Notes: generated by a model from the sequence alone, not told the origin. A stretch of DNA of 64,000 nucleotides from Bdellovibrio sp. qaytius (GCA_004011035.1 CP025734.1:1138001-1202000), one strand, 5' to 3'; positions 16,501 through 25,538 are shown, numbered from the stretch's first letter. Program-made: numbers and translations.

Positions 16501-16515
16501 TTAGGCCGGCCCTAA
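16501..16515. promoter_or_regulatory. Near-perfect palindrome upstream of the exported toroid-like gene
   Basis: TTAGGCCGGCCCTAA has matching arms TTAGG/CCTAA and stands immediately before a possible -35 (TTGTCA, 16516-16521). It could be an operator. No matching -10 is convincing, so this is a weak call. Confidence 0.25.
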
Positions 16516-16605
16516 TTGTCACTGTCTAATTTTAAGATAGGCCACTGCTATTCATAACTATTAAGCCCTAGCTGACGGGGCATCAAAAGTGCTCTGTTTG
16601 GCTCT

Positions 16606-18054
16606 ATGCGCTTTATCCTATTTTTAACATTATGTCTTACGGTTTCGATGGCCCATGCTGAGTCTGATCGCCAGTTCGATCATCAAGCAGAAATCGAAGC
16701 TGCGAAAAAGCAAGAACGCGAAGCTTTTTTGGCTGGTAAGAGCCTGCTTGATTTGGCTTTTTATGCTTTAGAGCAAAGCTTAGGTGATCAGGTTAAAGAA
16801 CAAGATAATCGTTTTTATTTACCTGGCGAATTCACGACACAAATTCAATCAACACCGATTCCGAGCCTTATAGGTGTTGGTAGCGTTTTTAAACCCGACG
16901 AAGAAGCCACCGGTTTTACCACAGGTTCAGTTATCAACGTGTTAGCGCAAACTTATTTAGATTTTCCTGAATATAAAAATCAGGCCGTGTTTTCTAAAAT
17001 TCCACAGGCTGTATCAAACGGTGTTGCGACATTTCGTCGTTATGAATCTGGCTCTGTTTTTAATTTTTATCCGCCATTGCTGTGGAAGGGTGTTTGGGTT
17101 CGTCGTCCGATTGATATGAGACTTGCAAGTATCTGGCATGGTATTACAAATATTCCGAATGATTCTGATTCAACTTCAGTGATGACGACGGCTAAATTAT
17201 TTAATGCGAAATTAAACCCTGAGCAAAGGTTTGCTGTGTCGCAAGAGGTTTTTGATCAGCTTCAGCAGTTTCGTGATATCGATCGCAAGGCGATGTTTTA
17301 CAATAGATTAGAGCATCGTAAAAACACACAAGGTTTTTTAACTTGGTTGATGGATGAAAATGATCCAAAGATGTCACACTTTTATTTTTCGTCTTCAACA
17401 AAAGGCGAACGTATTCCATTTAATAAAAATGATGTGGACTGTATCGTTAATGCCAATATTTTAAAATTAATTTCAGCGACTCGTCATGCGACGAACAAAA
17501 ATCTTCAGGTCGAAGGCGAGAAAGAAGCTTGTAGCCTGATCAACAACATGATCATGAGCAACGAACAAGCCAAATGCGGTATCTATTATCCAAACACATT
17601 GAATCTAGCTTTTTCGATGGCGCAAGTTGAAAAGTCGGGTAATTCATGTTTAACCGCTGATACGCAAACTGAATTACTGAATAACATCATGAAGCTGCAA
17701 TCAAAACATGGTTACTGGAAAAACAAAGGCAATGTTTGGAATGATAAAGTTTTAACAACAGCATTTGCGATGTATGCGCTTTTACATTACGGCGACAAAC
17801 AAAATTTTAAAACAAAACAAGCGTTAATAAATGGTGTGAATTTTTTAATGAATTCACTGCAATCAAAAGATAAACATTTTTCTTGGCCAGCAGATCATTA
17901 CTTTACTGCAACAGCGATCGCCCGAAATTTAGTGATGTGGGAATCTAAAGCCTATACACATGCGATTATTTCTGACGTGTTATTAAGATTTATTGAAGCG
18001 TATCCAGATATGAAACAGACCTCAGCCCTTGAAATGGCAGGACCCTCATTATGA
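16606..18054 (+). CDS. Exported protein with terpene-cyclase/prenyltransferase-like alpha/alpha-toroid repeats
   Basis: 482 residues with a signal peptide ending SMAHA. The C-terminal third has a helical repeat with the look of QW-type toroid motifs: LQSKHGYWKNKGNVWND followed by LTTAFAMYALLHYG, then FLMNSLQSKDKHFSWPADHYFTATAIA. In this superfamily similar repeats form alpha/alpha barrels in cyclases, prenyltransferases and complement-like proteins; export makes a cyclase role unlikely. The N-terminal part is unrecognised. Its stop overlaps the next start in ATGA, so the two are translationally coupled. Confidence 0.6.
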   Translation: MRFILFLTLCLTVSMAHAESDRQFDHQAEIEAAKKQEREAFLAGKSLLDLAFYALEQSLGDQVKEQDNRFYLPGEFTTQIQSTPIPSLIGVGSVFKPDEEATGFTTGSVINVLAQTYLDFPEYKNQAVFSKIPQAVSNGVATFRRYESGSVFNFYPPLLWKGVWVRRPIDMRLASIWHGITNIPNDSDSTSVMTTAKLFNAKLNPEQRFAVSQEVFDQLQQFRDIDRKAMFYNRLEHRKNTQGFLTWLMDENDPKMSHFYFSSSTKGERIPFNKNDVDCIVNANILKLISATRHATNKNLQVEGEKEACSLINNMIMSNEQAKCGIYYPNTLNLAFSMAQVEKSGNSCLTADTQTELLNNIMKLQSKHGYWKNKGNVWNDKVLTTAFAMYALLHYGDKQNFKTKQALINGVNFLMNSLQSKDKHFSWPADHYFTATAIARNLVMWESKAYTHAIISDVLLRFIEAYPDMKQTSALEMAGPSL

Positions 18055-18830
18055 TCAAATTTAATAAGTGGATATTTAGTTTTTCTGTTGTTTTGTTAAG
18101 TCAAATGTCGGCCAAGGCGTTTTTAATTAATGAATCGATGACGGCGCAATCAAGTCAGCTAGAGGATCTTAATTTATACTTTAAGAATTATACTCCCATT
18201 CAGTTGAAAGCGTATAAGACGGGTTTAGATATAGAAATAACCAGTAACATGACTGGCTTTTTACAAAGCGAAGGCGCTAAAAAAGCAGATGATTGTGCGA
18301 GCAACCTTCGTTCGGGTTTTTATCTACGAGCACAAGCAGCACAAAGTATTGAGGGTTCTGATGATTTTGAGCAAGACATCGTTATGGGTTCAGGATCAAC
18401 ATGTGTAGTTGCGTCTAATAGTAAAGAAATTTTAGATACGTTGTTTTCACAAAGTTTTTTGTTAGCAACTATTAAAGGTGTGACCGACGTTCAGGTTTTT
18501 AATGATAAAAATGTGATCTGCCAGCAAAGCTCGGTTTTTCCGTTCGGGAAATCTAACTTTTGTTTTAAGTTAAATGCAGCCGGCAACGATAATCAGCTTG
18601 TTGTTCGTATCAGTCACCTTAGAAATAACAGTGGTGCTTCTTACAATGTCTTATTTCAAGAGAGTGTTATCTTGATTAAAAGAATTAAAGAGAATGCTTT
18701 TAGAGTGTCTTCTTATAACATCGGGCGTGGGCCAGATATTCCATTGCATGGCTTTGCTCTTAAAATTATTCAAAGCGAACAAAAAAAGTATTTTGATAAA
18801 TTGAATGAATATTTTGGAACACCTAATTAA
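18051..18830 (+). CDS. Exported protein of unknown function, coupled to the toroid-like protein
   Basis: 259 residues. The start overlaps the preceding stop by 4 nt (ATGA). A signal peptide (IFSFSVVLLSQMSAKA) is followed by a mature part of mixed strands with four Cys (DDCASNL, STCVVAS, VICQQSS, NFCFKLN), possibly two disulfides. No family is recognised. The tight coupling implies a shared function with the toroid-like protein, and perhaps with the barrel upstream. Its 3' end overlaps the convergent JmjC gene by 4 nt. Confidence 0.6.
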   Translation: MIKFNKWIFSFSVVLLSQMSAKAFLINESMTAQSSQLEDLNLYFKNYTPIQLKAYKTGLDIEITSNMTGFLQSEGAKKADDCASNLRSGFYLRAQAAQSIEGSDDFEQDIVMGSGSTCVVASNSKEILDTLFSQSFLLATIKGVTDVQVFNDKNVICQQSSVFPFGKSNFCFKLNAAGNDNQLVVRISHLRNNSGASYNVLFQESVILIKRIKENAFRVSSYNIGRGPDIPLHGFALKIIQSEQKKYFDKLNEYFGTPN

Positions 18831-19726
18831 TCTAGGGGTTCCGTCGCATCCAAAACATCTGAAGCTTCCCAGTGCGGAAGATCTTCTTTTAATCCGGCAA
18901 GTAAAGTTTCAAGATAAGCTTCAGCTTCACCGCGGCGGTTAGAGTCACTGACGCCATTGGCAGTCTCGCGCCATTCTGGCGAAAGGGCTAAGCGGCTGCG
19001 TAGGGCGGTCGTGAAAATATCAATCCATGTGGGGGCTGTAAAAGTAAAGTTTAAGGCTAAAGCTTCACCTTTGGCTTCGGTTGAATGCCAGTAACCGCGT
19101 GGAACAAAAAGCATCGAGCCGGGTTTAAGTTCAATTGTTTGCGCTGACTTTGGCATTTCAGTCGGAAGGTCATCTTCTAAATAGTTATCCATTTCATCAT
19201 CGGGGTTTGTGCCCATGGTGTGACGGGTTAACGGGTTGATGACGTGTTCGTTTGGGGCTAGCTTCCAAATTTTTGTTCCGTGAATTTGTAAAACAAAATT
19301 AATGTTCTGATCAAAGTGTGGGGCCGTGCCTTTGCCATCAGGAGTTGCGTAAATTAAACAGCGTGAATATGTTTGCGAAGAAATTCCTAAATCAACGCGA
19401 ATTTTTTTAAGCCAATCTTGTAAGGGGGGCGAAATACGGTGAGCCTCGTTGAAAAGTAACCCCATACCATTTTGAAATAATTTTTTGGCATCTTTGGGGT
19501 TTGTGTCGATCGAGCTTGATTCATCACGCAAATCAGGTAAGTGCGCTTGAATTGTATACGGCCACATGTTTAAAAGATTTTCTAACGAGGCTAAAAAATC
19601 TAGACTGCGCAAAGCGGTTAAGGCCTCTTTAGGGTGGTGCACGACAAAAGGTTTATTTTTTTCATACTTGGTAAAAAAATCTTCTGTTGTGAAAGGGTGT
19701 ACAATCGTGCTCAAGCCTGTTTTCAT
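18827..19726 (-). CDS. JmjC/cupin-type Fe(II)/2-oxoglutarate oxygenase
   Basis: 299-residue cytoplasmic protein of the cupin-like JmjC group, near the RoxA/YcfD ribosomal oxygenases. The iron triad is visible: HFD in GTAPHFDQNINFVLQIHG gives the HxD pair, and PRGYWHSTEA gives the distal His. IHGTKIWKL supplies the characteristic strand after the HxD, and ELKPGSMLFVPRG is the typical second core strand. Such enzymes hydroxylate proteins, for example ribosomal ones; the target here is unknown. The ribosome-binding site is CAGGAA. Confidence 0.8.
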   Translation of the reverse strand: MKTGLSTIVHPFTTEDFFTKYEKNKPFVVHHPKEALTALRSLDFLASLENLLNMWPYTIQAHLPDLRDESSSIDTNPKDAKKLFQNGMGLLFNEAHRISPPLQDWLKKIRVDLGISSQTYSRCLIYATPDGKGTAPHFDQNINFVLQIHGTKIWKLAPNEHVINPLTRHTMGTNPDDEMDNYLEDDLPTEMPKSAQTIELKPGSMLFVPRGYWHSTEAKGEALALNFTFTAPTWIDIFTTALRSRLALSPEWRETANGVSDSNRRGEAEAYLETLLAGLKEDLPHWEASDVLDATEPLD

Positions 19727-19820
19727 AAAATTCCTGTGTTTAAGAGTGCAGTGTAAGGGCTTTTGTGAAAGTTGTAAATATTAGTTCTTGTATTAGTTAG
19801 CTATAAGCCTACGCTGTGTA

Positions 19821-20177
19821 ATGATTAACCTTGTTAAGCCACACCCTTGTTTGTCTTGCGGCGCCTGTTGCGCCTTTTTTCGTGTGTCTTTTCATTGGTC
19901 TGAAACGAATGCTGAAAGTCACGCTGTGCCGATTGCGCTGACCACGCAGATTAATCCCTACATGAATGCCATGAACGGCACTGATCAAGCAAAGCCTAGC
20001 TGTGTCGCCTTAAAAGGTATCGTCGGAGAATCTACTTTGTGCAGTATCTATGAACAACGACCTGATTGTTGCCGCACTTTTATGGCTAGTTTCGAAGACG
20101 GAACTCGAAATGAAAGCTGTGATAAAGCCAGACTCAGTAAAGGCTTAACAGAGCTTCAGAGATCAGATTTTTTGTAA
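19821..20177 (+). CDS. YkgJ-family cysteine-cluster protein
   Basis: 118 residues. The N-terminus has the YkgJ signature CLSCGACCAFF (CxxCxxCC type) and the C-terminus has CSIYEQRPDCCRTF, giving a probable zinc or iron-sulfur site. The family is widespread and its role is poorly known. Its start is 94 nt from the divergent JmjC gene; members of these two families are both linked to protein or metal modification, but no direct connection is shown. Confidence 0.85.
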   Translation: MINLVKPHPCLSCGACCAFFRVSFHWSETNAESHAVPIALTTQINPYMNAMNGTDQAKPSCVALKGIVGESTLCSIYEQRPDCCRTFMASFEDGTRNESCDKARLSKGLTELQRSDFL

Positions 20178-20228
20178 AAATATTAGACGATAAATGATAA
20201 ATAAAAATCTCTGTATTTTCCGCTCCCA

Positions 20229-21101
20229 GTGCTAAAATTAAGGAGTATGTTGAAAGAAACTTGGAATACATTTCCGCGCCAGATGGTTCAAAAGATCAAT
20301 GGATTGCTTGATCAGGCGCAACCTAATTCTTTGAAGGCCTTTCATATTTATAAAATGTGTAAGAATGAAAATCTATGGGATAAATCCTATTCTGAGTTTT
20401 CATATTTACTTTCAAATTTTTATCAGACTCATCCTGCCGAGCGCAGCAAAAGCCAAATGGATCAGTTTTTAAATCAGCCTATGGATTGGCGCAGTTTTGA
20501 AAGCGTAAAATTAACCTTTCGCACGGCTGATATTGGATCATCTGAAATTCGTGATATCGCCAGTTGGGCGCATCACATGTTAAGACTGCACTATGATAAA
20601 GCTCCTCAATTCACCAGCATCGACACTTTAAGTAAGGCCATTTTTGACCTGACTCATCCCGAGTTTAACGAAAAAGATCAAGACATCGATTTTGAAGACT
20701 TTTGCGATGCTTGGAAAAGTGCCGCTGATAAACTTTATGGTAAAAAATTTGAAGCCGAACATGAGTTAGTTCTTTCTGAACTGCGAAATTTAAATCATCT
20801 GATCGAAACCCACGCTTTAGAAATTGCTCGTCGTCATTTGTTAAATCGAATTTATCTTACGCAAACCGAGATTAATTGGGTTGAGAAGTCGCGCGAGGCC
20901 GTCATGGCGGGCACAGCCATGCCTAGGTATCCACTTTCAAGAGGGCCAGATAAAAGCCAGCTTGTCGATTTATTGAAGTGGTTAACCCTATGGGAGGTCT
21001 CAAGATCCTCAAAAGCAGCAGCTGTTCAGGATAAAGTCGAAAAACTGCGTATCTATATTCAAAATGAGTGCGATTTTCTCTTAGCAACCTGTCGAAGATA
21101 G
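20229..21101 (+). CDS. Conserved-looking cytoplasmic protein of unknown function
   Basis: 290 residues counted from GTG at 20229. The ATG at 20247 (6 residues later) is an alternative, but the AAGGAG before it is only 1 nt away, too close for a usual ribosome-binding site. There is no signal peptide or membrane segment. The protein is mostly helical, rich in Leu, Lys and Glu, with charged heptad-like parts (HELVLSELRNLNHLIETHALEIARRHLL, then SKAAAVQDKVEKLRIYI). It matches no family I know. Confidence 0.6.
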   Translation: MLKLRSMLKETWNTFPRQMVQKINGLLDQAQPNSLKAFHIYKMCKNENLWDKSYSEFSYLLSNFYQTHPAERSKSQMDQFLNQPMDWRSFESVKLTFRTADIGSSEIRDIASWAHHMLRLHYDKAPQFTSIDTLSKAIFDLTHPEFNEKDQDIDFEDFCDAWKSAADKLYGKKFEAEHELVLSELRNLNHLIETHALEIARRHLLNRIYLTQTEINWVEKSREAVMAGTAMPRYPLSRGPDKSQLVDLLKWLTLWEVSRSSKAAAVQDKVEKLRIYIQNECDFLLATCRR

Positions 21102-21165
21102 ACTCTCCCTAAATTCTTAGTTACGATTTTTAGGTCTAACAAAAAATTTTAGAAAAGGGATGGTT

Positions 21166-21411
21166 ATGTCTGAAGATATGAGAGCCGAATTAGAAAGATT
21201 AAGAGCTGAGAACGAATCGCTAAAAAATAAAAAAAATAGTGGTGGAGCGCTTACGATGAAGGTCAGCGAAAAAGGGGCTTTATCAGTTTATGGTATGGGT
21301 CGTTTTCCTGTAACTCTTTACAAAGAACAATGGTTAAAACTATTAGGAATTTCTGAAGAGATTAAAACATTTATTTCTGATAACGATAGCCGTTTAAAAG
21401 TTAAAGAATAA
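21166..21411 (+). CDS. Small conserved coiled-coil protein
   Basis: 81 residues from the ATG at 21166 (another ATG lies two codons upstream at 21160). A short coiled coil (MRAELERLRAENESLKNKK) is followed by a compact domain with the strongly patterned sequence KVSEKGALSVYGMGRFPVTLYKEQW (seen here over residues 34-58). This small domain occurs in many bacteria and has no assigned function. The stop is 4 nt before the GST start, so the genes are probably co-transcribed. Confidence 0.65.
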   Translation: MSEDMRAELERLRAENESLKNKKNSGGALTMKVSEKGALSVYGMGRFPVTLYKEQWLKLLGISEEIKTFISDNDSRLKVKE

Positions 21412-21415
21412 AGTA

Positions 21416-22057
21416 ATGGCGATCACCATCACAGCTTTTGAACGATCTCCTGATGGAGGCAAGGGTCTTGCGCGCGATACGCGTGTTCGCTGGGCTCTTG
21501 AAGAGGTAGGGCAACCTTACGAGGTTCGTTATGTGTCGTTTAAGGCGATGAAAGAGCCTGCGCATTTGGCGCTTCATCCGTTTGGTCAGATTCCAACATA
21601 CGAAGATGGTGATTTAGTTTTATTCGAATCTGGTGCAATTGTATTTCACATCGCAGAAAATTTTGCCGGATTATTTTCAAGTGATGCGAATGCGCGATCT
21701 CGTGCGATCTCTTGGATGTTTGCTGCGGTGAATTCTATTGAGCCTTCAATTCTTGAATTTTCAAACGCCAGACTTTTTGAGGGTGATAAACCTTGGGCTC
21801 AAGAGCGTATGCCTCTTGTTGTGGCGCGTATGCATGATCGGTTAAAACAACTTGCTGCACGGTTAGGTCAAAATGAATGGCTTGATGGCGAATTTAGCGC
21901 AGGCGATCTGATGATGGTGTCTGTGCTTTTAAGATTAAAGCCATCAGGTGTTATCAATGATTTTCCAAGTTTAGCAGCCTATGTGACTCGTGGTGAAGAA
22001 CGGCCTGCTTACAAGCGAGCTTTCGCTGCGCAATTAGCTGTGAATGGTCCTAAGTAA
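21416..22057 (+). CDS. Glutathione S-transferase family protein
   Basis: 213 residues with a thioredoxin-like N-terminal domain (ARDTRVRWALEEVGQPYEVRYV, HPFGQIPTYEDGDLVLFESGAIVFHIAE) and an all-helical C-terminal domain. The cis-Pro in QIPTYED and the ESGAI glutathione-binding turn are present. The N-terminus has the extended SPDGGKGLARD loop of a subgroup often linked to thiol-dependent detoxification. The substrate cannot be inferred. Confidence 0.85.
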   Translation: MAITITAFERSPDGGKGLARDTRVRWALEEVGQPYEVRYVSFKAMKEPAHLALHPFGQIPTYEDGDLVLFESGAIVFHIAENFAGLFSSDANARSRAISWMFAAVNSIEPSILEFSNARLFEGDKPWAQERMPLVVARMHDRLKQLAARLGQNEWLDGEFSAGDLMMVSVLLRLKPSGVINDFPSLAAYVTRGEERPAYKRAFAAQLAVNGPK

Positions 22058-22111
22058 GTAAACAGAATATCCGTTATTTAATTTAGATTTAGATTATGTT
22101 AGTCTTGATCT

Positions 22112-22861
22112 ATGTCTATTCAAAATGAAGATGATCTTATCGCACTTAGAAAAATTGGAAAAATTGTAGCTCAATGTCTGCAATACATGGGTTCACAACT
22201 TGAACCTGGTATTACAACATTTGAACTTGATCAACTAGGGCAAGCTTTTCTAGAAAAACATGGAGCACGTTCGGCTCCAAAATTAGTTTATAATTTTCCA
22301 GGCACGACGTGCATTAGCGTGAATGAAGAAGCCGCTCACGGTATTCCTGGTCAGAAAAAATTTGAAGCAGGCGATTTAGTTAATATCGATGTCTCGGCTG
22401 AATTAAATGGTTATTTTGCTGATACGGGTGGATCTTTTATTATTCCGCCAGAGTCGATGTTAAAAAGAAAACTTTGTACAGCCACAAAACGCGCTTTAGA
22501 GATGGCCCTTCGTGCCACTCGCGCCGGTGAACAGATCAACTGCATCGGCCGTGCGATCGAAAAAGAAGCTTTAAGAAATAATCTAACAGTGATTGAAAAT
22601 ATTGGCAGTCATGGTGTTGGTCGTGCACTTCATGAAGAGCCTGAATTTATTCCGGGCTATTATGACCCTCAAGACAAACGTATTTTGCTAGAAAATCAAG
22701 TCATCACAATCGAACCCTTTCTTTCAACGGGCGCAACAGAAGTTTTCGACACGGGTGATGGTTGGACATTAGCAACTGATAAAAAGTTTTTTACGGCGCA
22801 GTATGAGCACACGTTAGTGATCACAAAGGGTAAACCTTTGATTATGACTTTACCTGCATAA
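22112..22861 (+). CDS. map: Methionine aminopeptidase, type I (second of two)
   Basis: 249 residues, paralogous to the enzyme at 4575 but clearly divergent. The metal ligands are all present: D93 and D104 (NIDVSAE, YFADTGG), H167 (IGSHGVG), E201 (TIEPFL) and E232 (AQYEHT), with H76 as the substrate His. Where the first enzyme has IGGHGIG it has IGSHGVG, and it lacks the CxGYHGYP loop. It could be a stage-specific or specialised isoform. It has its own upstream region and is not coupled to its neighbours. Confidence 0.9.
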   Translation: MSIQNEDDLIALRKIGKIVAQCLQYMGSQLEPGITTFELDQLGQAFLEKHGARSAPKLVYNFPGTTCISVNEEAAHGIPGQKKFEAGDLVNIDVSAELNGYFADTGGSFIIPPESMLKRKLCTATKRALEMALRATRAGEQINCIGRAIEKEALRNNLTVIENIGSHGVGRALHEEPEFIPGYYDPQDKRILLENQVITIEPFLSTGATEVFDTGDGWTLATDKKFFTAQYEHTLVITKGKPLIMTLPA

Positions 22862-22882
22862 ATACATAGATTACGCTTAAGC

Positions 22883-23242
22883 ATGCTTTCTTCAATGCTT
22901 CGGGTTTTATTGCCTTCATGGAATTTTTTTGATCGAGCGGGTGATCAGTTTGAGCTGCAGATTCAAAAGTCAGACTCGTGGCAAAATTTTTTCGAATCTG
23001 CGCAACCCCCAAGAAATTTTTCAAATTTATTTTTAAATGGGCCGTATAATTTACGTTTAGCTTATAAAAGTAATATCGACCGTTTTATGAGTGAAGCTCA
23101 GGGGTTAACACGAACTGAAATAGAAGCTTTAGAAAGCTATCAGTTCATTTTGCGTATGATTTCATTTGAACGAGCGATCAGTGATTACAAATTTCGTATC
23201 ATCTTATCTAACGGTGAAGAAGTTTTTCGGTCAGATGTTTGA
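22883..23242 (+). CDS. Hypothetical protein coupled to the HTTM-like membrane protein
   Basis: 119 residues, no signal peptide, unrecognised. Its stop overlaps the start of the next gene by 8 nt, which implies translational coupling and a shared function with the HTTM-like membrane protein. Aromatic and acidic residues are frequent (SWNFFDRAGDQFELQI, then ESYQFILRMISFERAI). It might form a soluble partner domain. The start at 22883 is 21 nt after the map stop. Confidence 0.5.
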   Translation: MLSSMLRVLLPSWNFFDRAGDQFELQIQKSDSWQNFFESAQPPRNFSNLFLNGPYNLRLAYKSNIDRFMSEAQGLTRTEIEALESYQFILRMISFERAISDYKFRIILSNGEEVFRSDV

Positions 23243-23924
23243 TTTATTAAAACTGACTTGTATTGCTGTTGGCTTTTCAGTTTTTTTGCAAAACTTAGAG
23301 CTTTGGAGCATCCGGTCGCATATCGGCCCTGTGTGGAAATTACCGAAGTTTTTTCCTCCTGAACAAATTATGATCGCGCTCGGGTTGGTTTGTTCGGTGG
23401 GGTTATGTGTTGATTTAAGATTTGCGATTCCATTATTAATTTTAGCTTTAATTTGGTCGGTTGTATTTCGCGGTTCATTTAACGGTGGCAGTGATTTTAT
23501 GACAGTGACTTTGTTAATAGGATTAAGCCTATCACTATGGAATCCACAGTTTGGCTTAAGCTATGTCGGGGTTCAATCGCTACTCTCTTATTTAATATCG
23601 GGCCGAGCTAAATTAAAAGATCCAGATTGGCGCAAAGGAAAATTTTTGCCATATATTCTTCAAGGTAAAAGTTATGAAATTCCAAACTTTTTTAAAACTT
23701 TTACGGCGCAGCCAAAGTTACTCACGACATTGTCATTGGGAGTCATTTTTTTTGAGATTTCTTTTCCTGTAGTTTTAATTAGCCCGCGCGTTGCGCTCCT
23801 GTATTTCGCAGTGGGTATAGTTTTTCATTTTTTAAACTTTATGGTGTTAGGCTTAAATCGCTTCTTTTTTATTTGGCTAGCGACCTATCCTACTATCTAT
23901 TTCTTACAGCAACAGCTAGGCTAA
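23235..23924 (+). CDS. HTTM-like membrane protein (vitamin K gamma-carboxylase-like)
   Basis: 229 residues from the ATG at 23235, which overlaps the previous stop by 8 nt; a longer frame from 23166 would sit inside that gene. About six hydrophobic segments are seen. The region FNGGSDFMTVTLLIGLSLS and the stretch LISGRAKLKDPDWRKG have the arrangement of HTTM-domain proteins, a group related to vitamin K-dependent gamma-carboxylase whose bacterial members are mostly uncharacterised. A function beyond an integral membrane enzyme cannot be claimed. Confidence 0.6.
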   Translation: MFDLLKLTCIAVGFSVFLQNLELWSIRSHIGPVWKLPKFFPPEQIMIALGLVCSVGLCVDLRFAIPLLILALIWSVVFRGSFNGGSDFMTVTLLIGLSLSLWNPQFGLSYVGVQSLLSYLISGRAKLKDPDWRKGKFLPYILQGKSYEIPNFFKTFTAQPKLLTTLSLGVIFFEISFPVVLISPRVALLYFAVGIVFHFLNFMVLGLNRFFFIWLATYPTIYFLQQQLG

Positions 23925-23928
23925 GATT

Positions 23929-24285
23929 ATGAATCTGACAAACTTTGTTCAATATATTGCTCCACTTATTGGTCTTATCACACTCGCAATTGGGGTTGCG
24001 GCTATGCTTAAGCCTGAACCGATGTCTAAAAAATTTGGTGTCGCCGTCAGTGGTTCGGCGCTTCCGTATGTGATCAGCACAGGCATGCGCGATATTTTTA
24101 TGGGCTTGGTCGTGTTGCTTTTGTTTTATCGTCAAGAAACAGCGACACTTGGTGTTTGTATGTTTTTTCTAAGTGCCGTAGCTCTTTCTGATTTTTGGAT
24201 CGTGTTCAAACATGGTGATCGAAAAACTTCGTTTGTTCATTTAAGCGCCGCTGTTGCAGCCGCGGGATATGGACTATGGATTTAA
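23929..24285 (+). CDS. DUF4267-like four-helix membrane protein
   Basis: 118 residues with four hydrophobic segments (IAPLIGLITLAIGVAAML, RDIFMGLVVLLLF, VCMFFLSAVALSDFWIVF, SAAVAAAGYGLWI). The pattern GxAAMLKPEPMSKKFGV, then GMRDIFMGLVVL matches DUF4267, an uncharacterised membrane family. It starts 4 nt after the HTTM-like gene, so it belongs to the same operon. The 3' end overlaps the convergent PqiA-like gene by 4 nt. Confidence 0.7.
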   Translation: MNLTNFVQYIAPLIGLITLAIGVAAMLKPEPMSKKFGVAVSGSALPYVISTGMRDIFMGLVVLLLFYRQETATLGVCMFFLSAVALSDFWIVFKHGDRKTSFVHLSAAVAAAGYGLWI

Positions 24286-25538
24286 ACGTCGCCGAATTTT
24301 TTCGTTAAGAATTCAGATAAAAATAAAGCAAACACAGCGTAGCCCATGAACAGATAAAACCCTGGCTGTAAAGACGTTCCATTAGTAGTGAGTAAGACGA
24401 TTTCTTGATCTGCAGCATGCAATTTTCCTAACTGGCTTGAGATTACTCCGCTAAAGCCGATATAAGCCATAAAAATGGCGATGATCATAACATCTGTCAT
24501 CGACCATTTTCCCGATTTATGAACGAAAAAATGAATTATTTTGTTTTTACGAAGTCCCCAGTTGTCGTAATAAAAAAGAAGAGAAGAGATCAGTTTAATC
24601 ACCGGAAAAACAATACTGAATATAACCATCAGTAAGCCGACAATTTGCATTTGAATTTTTGGATTCGTGATCATCAGCCAAAAAACATCAATCACACTTT
24701 TAGATTGAAAGTAGAGGACCTGATTTAAAAATTTAACCGGATGATCCATCAGAACAAAACTCATCTCAGAAATTTTAGCCTCAAGATCAATCATTGGTGT
24801 AGTGACACCGCAAAAAAGTAGAACGAAGAGGGCTATCACCAAAACTATATAATGCAGACTTGGGATTGGATTTCTCTCAAAGGCCGCCAACATAAATAAT
24901 AACCCAACCAAGCCGAGTAATATCCACGAATACAGCGCTATTGAATCCTGAGCCGTTTTAATTTCTTGATTGAGCTTTTCACGCGTAGCGCTGATATCAG
25001 CTGCGTTTAATTTTAATATAATCGCATCAATTGCAGATCGATCTTGTTGTTCATAAGTTCGATCAAAGTAATCTTCAACTTTAGTAAGCATCAGTTCTTT
25101 AATGTTTTTCTTAGACTTCGGGCGATTCATGATTTTAATCACTTCATCAGCGTATTTAGGAACCCCGGCTTTGATTTCTTTGACATCAACAAAGGTATTT
25201 ATAAAGGCCTGTTTCATGCGGCCCTTAAAGGTGGTTTTGTTCTTTTTTTGAATGTGCTCTTGTACGCTATCAATCAATTTGTTCAGTTGAGCTTCAACTA
25301 AGGGCTTAAGTTGCTCTTTGTTTTTTCTCAAATCTAGATCTGAGATTTCATCTTGTATGATTTCGCTCAGCTGGTACTTCCATTCATTGATACTGAACAG
25401 ACCGTATTTGATGTGGTTAATTTCGGCGTAGTCTAGTTTGCGACTTTGGTTGGCCACTGAATTGACGATGATCTGGTAAGCTACTCCAAACGATAAACAA
25501 AGAATGAAAATAAACAGACCAGATTTTAAATTTTTCAT
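24282..25538 (-). CDS. PqiA-like integral membrane protein with a long N-terminal periplasmic domain
   Basis: 418 residues. An N-terminal anchor (LFIFILCLSFGVAYQIIV) is followed by about 150 residues of soluble, charged helices (SEIIQDEISDLDLRKNKEQL), then four membrane segments. The C-terminal half has the PqiA signature: FPVIKLISSLL and GKWSMTDVMIIAIFMAYIG. PqiA proteins support lipid transport to the outer membrane with MCE proteins. No MCE gene is seen here. It is the last gene of a three-gene operon led by a hybrid histidine kinase. Confidence 0.75.
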   Translation of the reverse strand: MKNLKSGLFIFILCLSFGVAYQIIVNSVANQSRKLDYAEINHIKYGLFSINEWKYQLSEIIQDEISDLDLRKNKEQLKPLVEAQLNKLIDSVQEHIQKKNKTTFKGRMKQAFINTFVDVKEIKAGVPKYADEVIKIMNRPKSKKNIKELMLTKVEDYFDRTYEQQDRSAIDAIILKLNAADISATREKLNQEIKTAQDSIALYSWILLGLVGLLFMLAAFERNPIPSLHYIVLVIALFVLLFCGVTTPMIDLEAKISEMSFVLMDHPVKFLNQVLYFQSKSVIDVFWLMITNPKIQMQIVGLLMVIFSIVFPVIKLISSLLFYYDNWGLRKNKIIHFFVHKSGKWSMTDVMIIAIFMAYIGFSGVISSQLGKLHAADQEIVLLTTNGTSLQPGFYLFMGYAVFALFLSEFLTKKFGDV

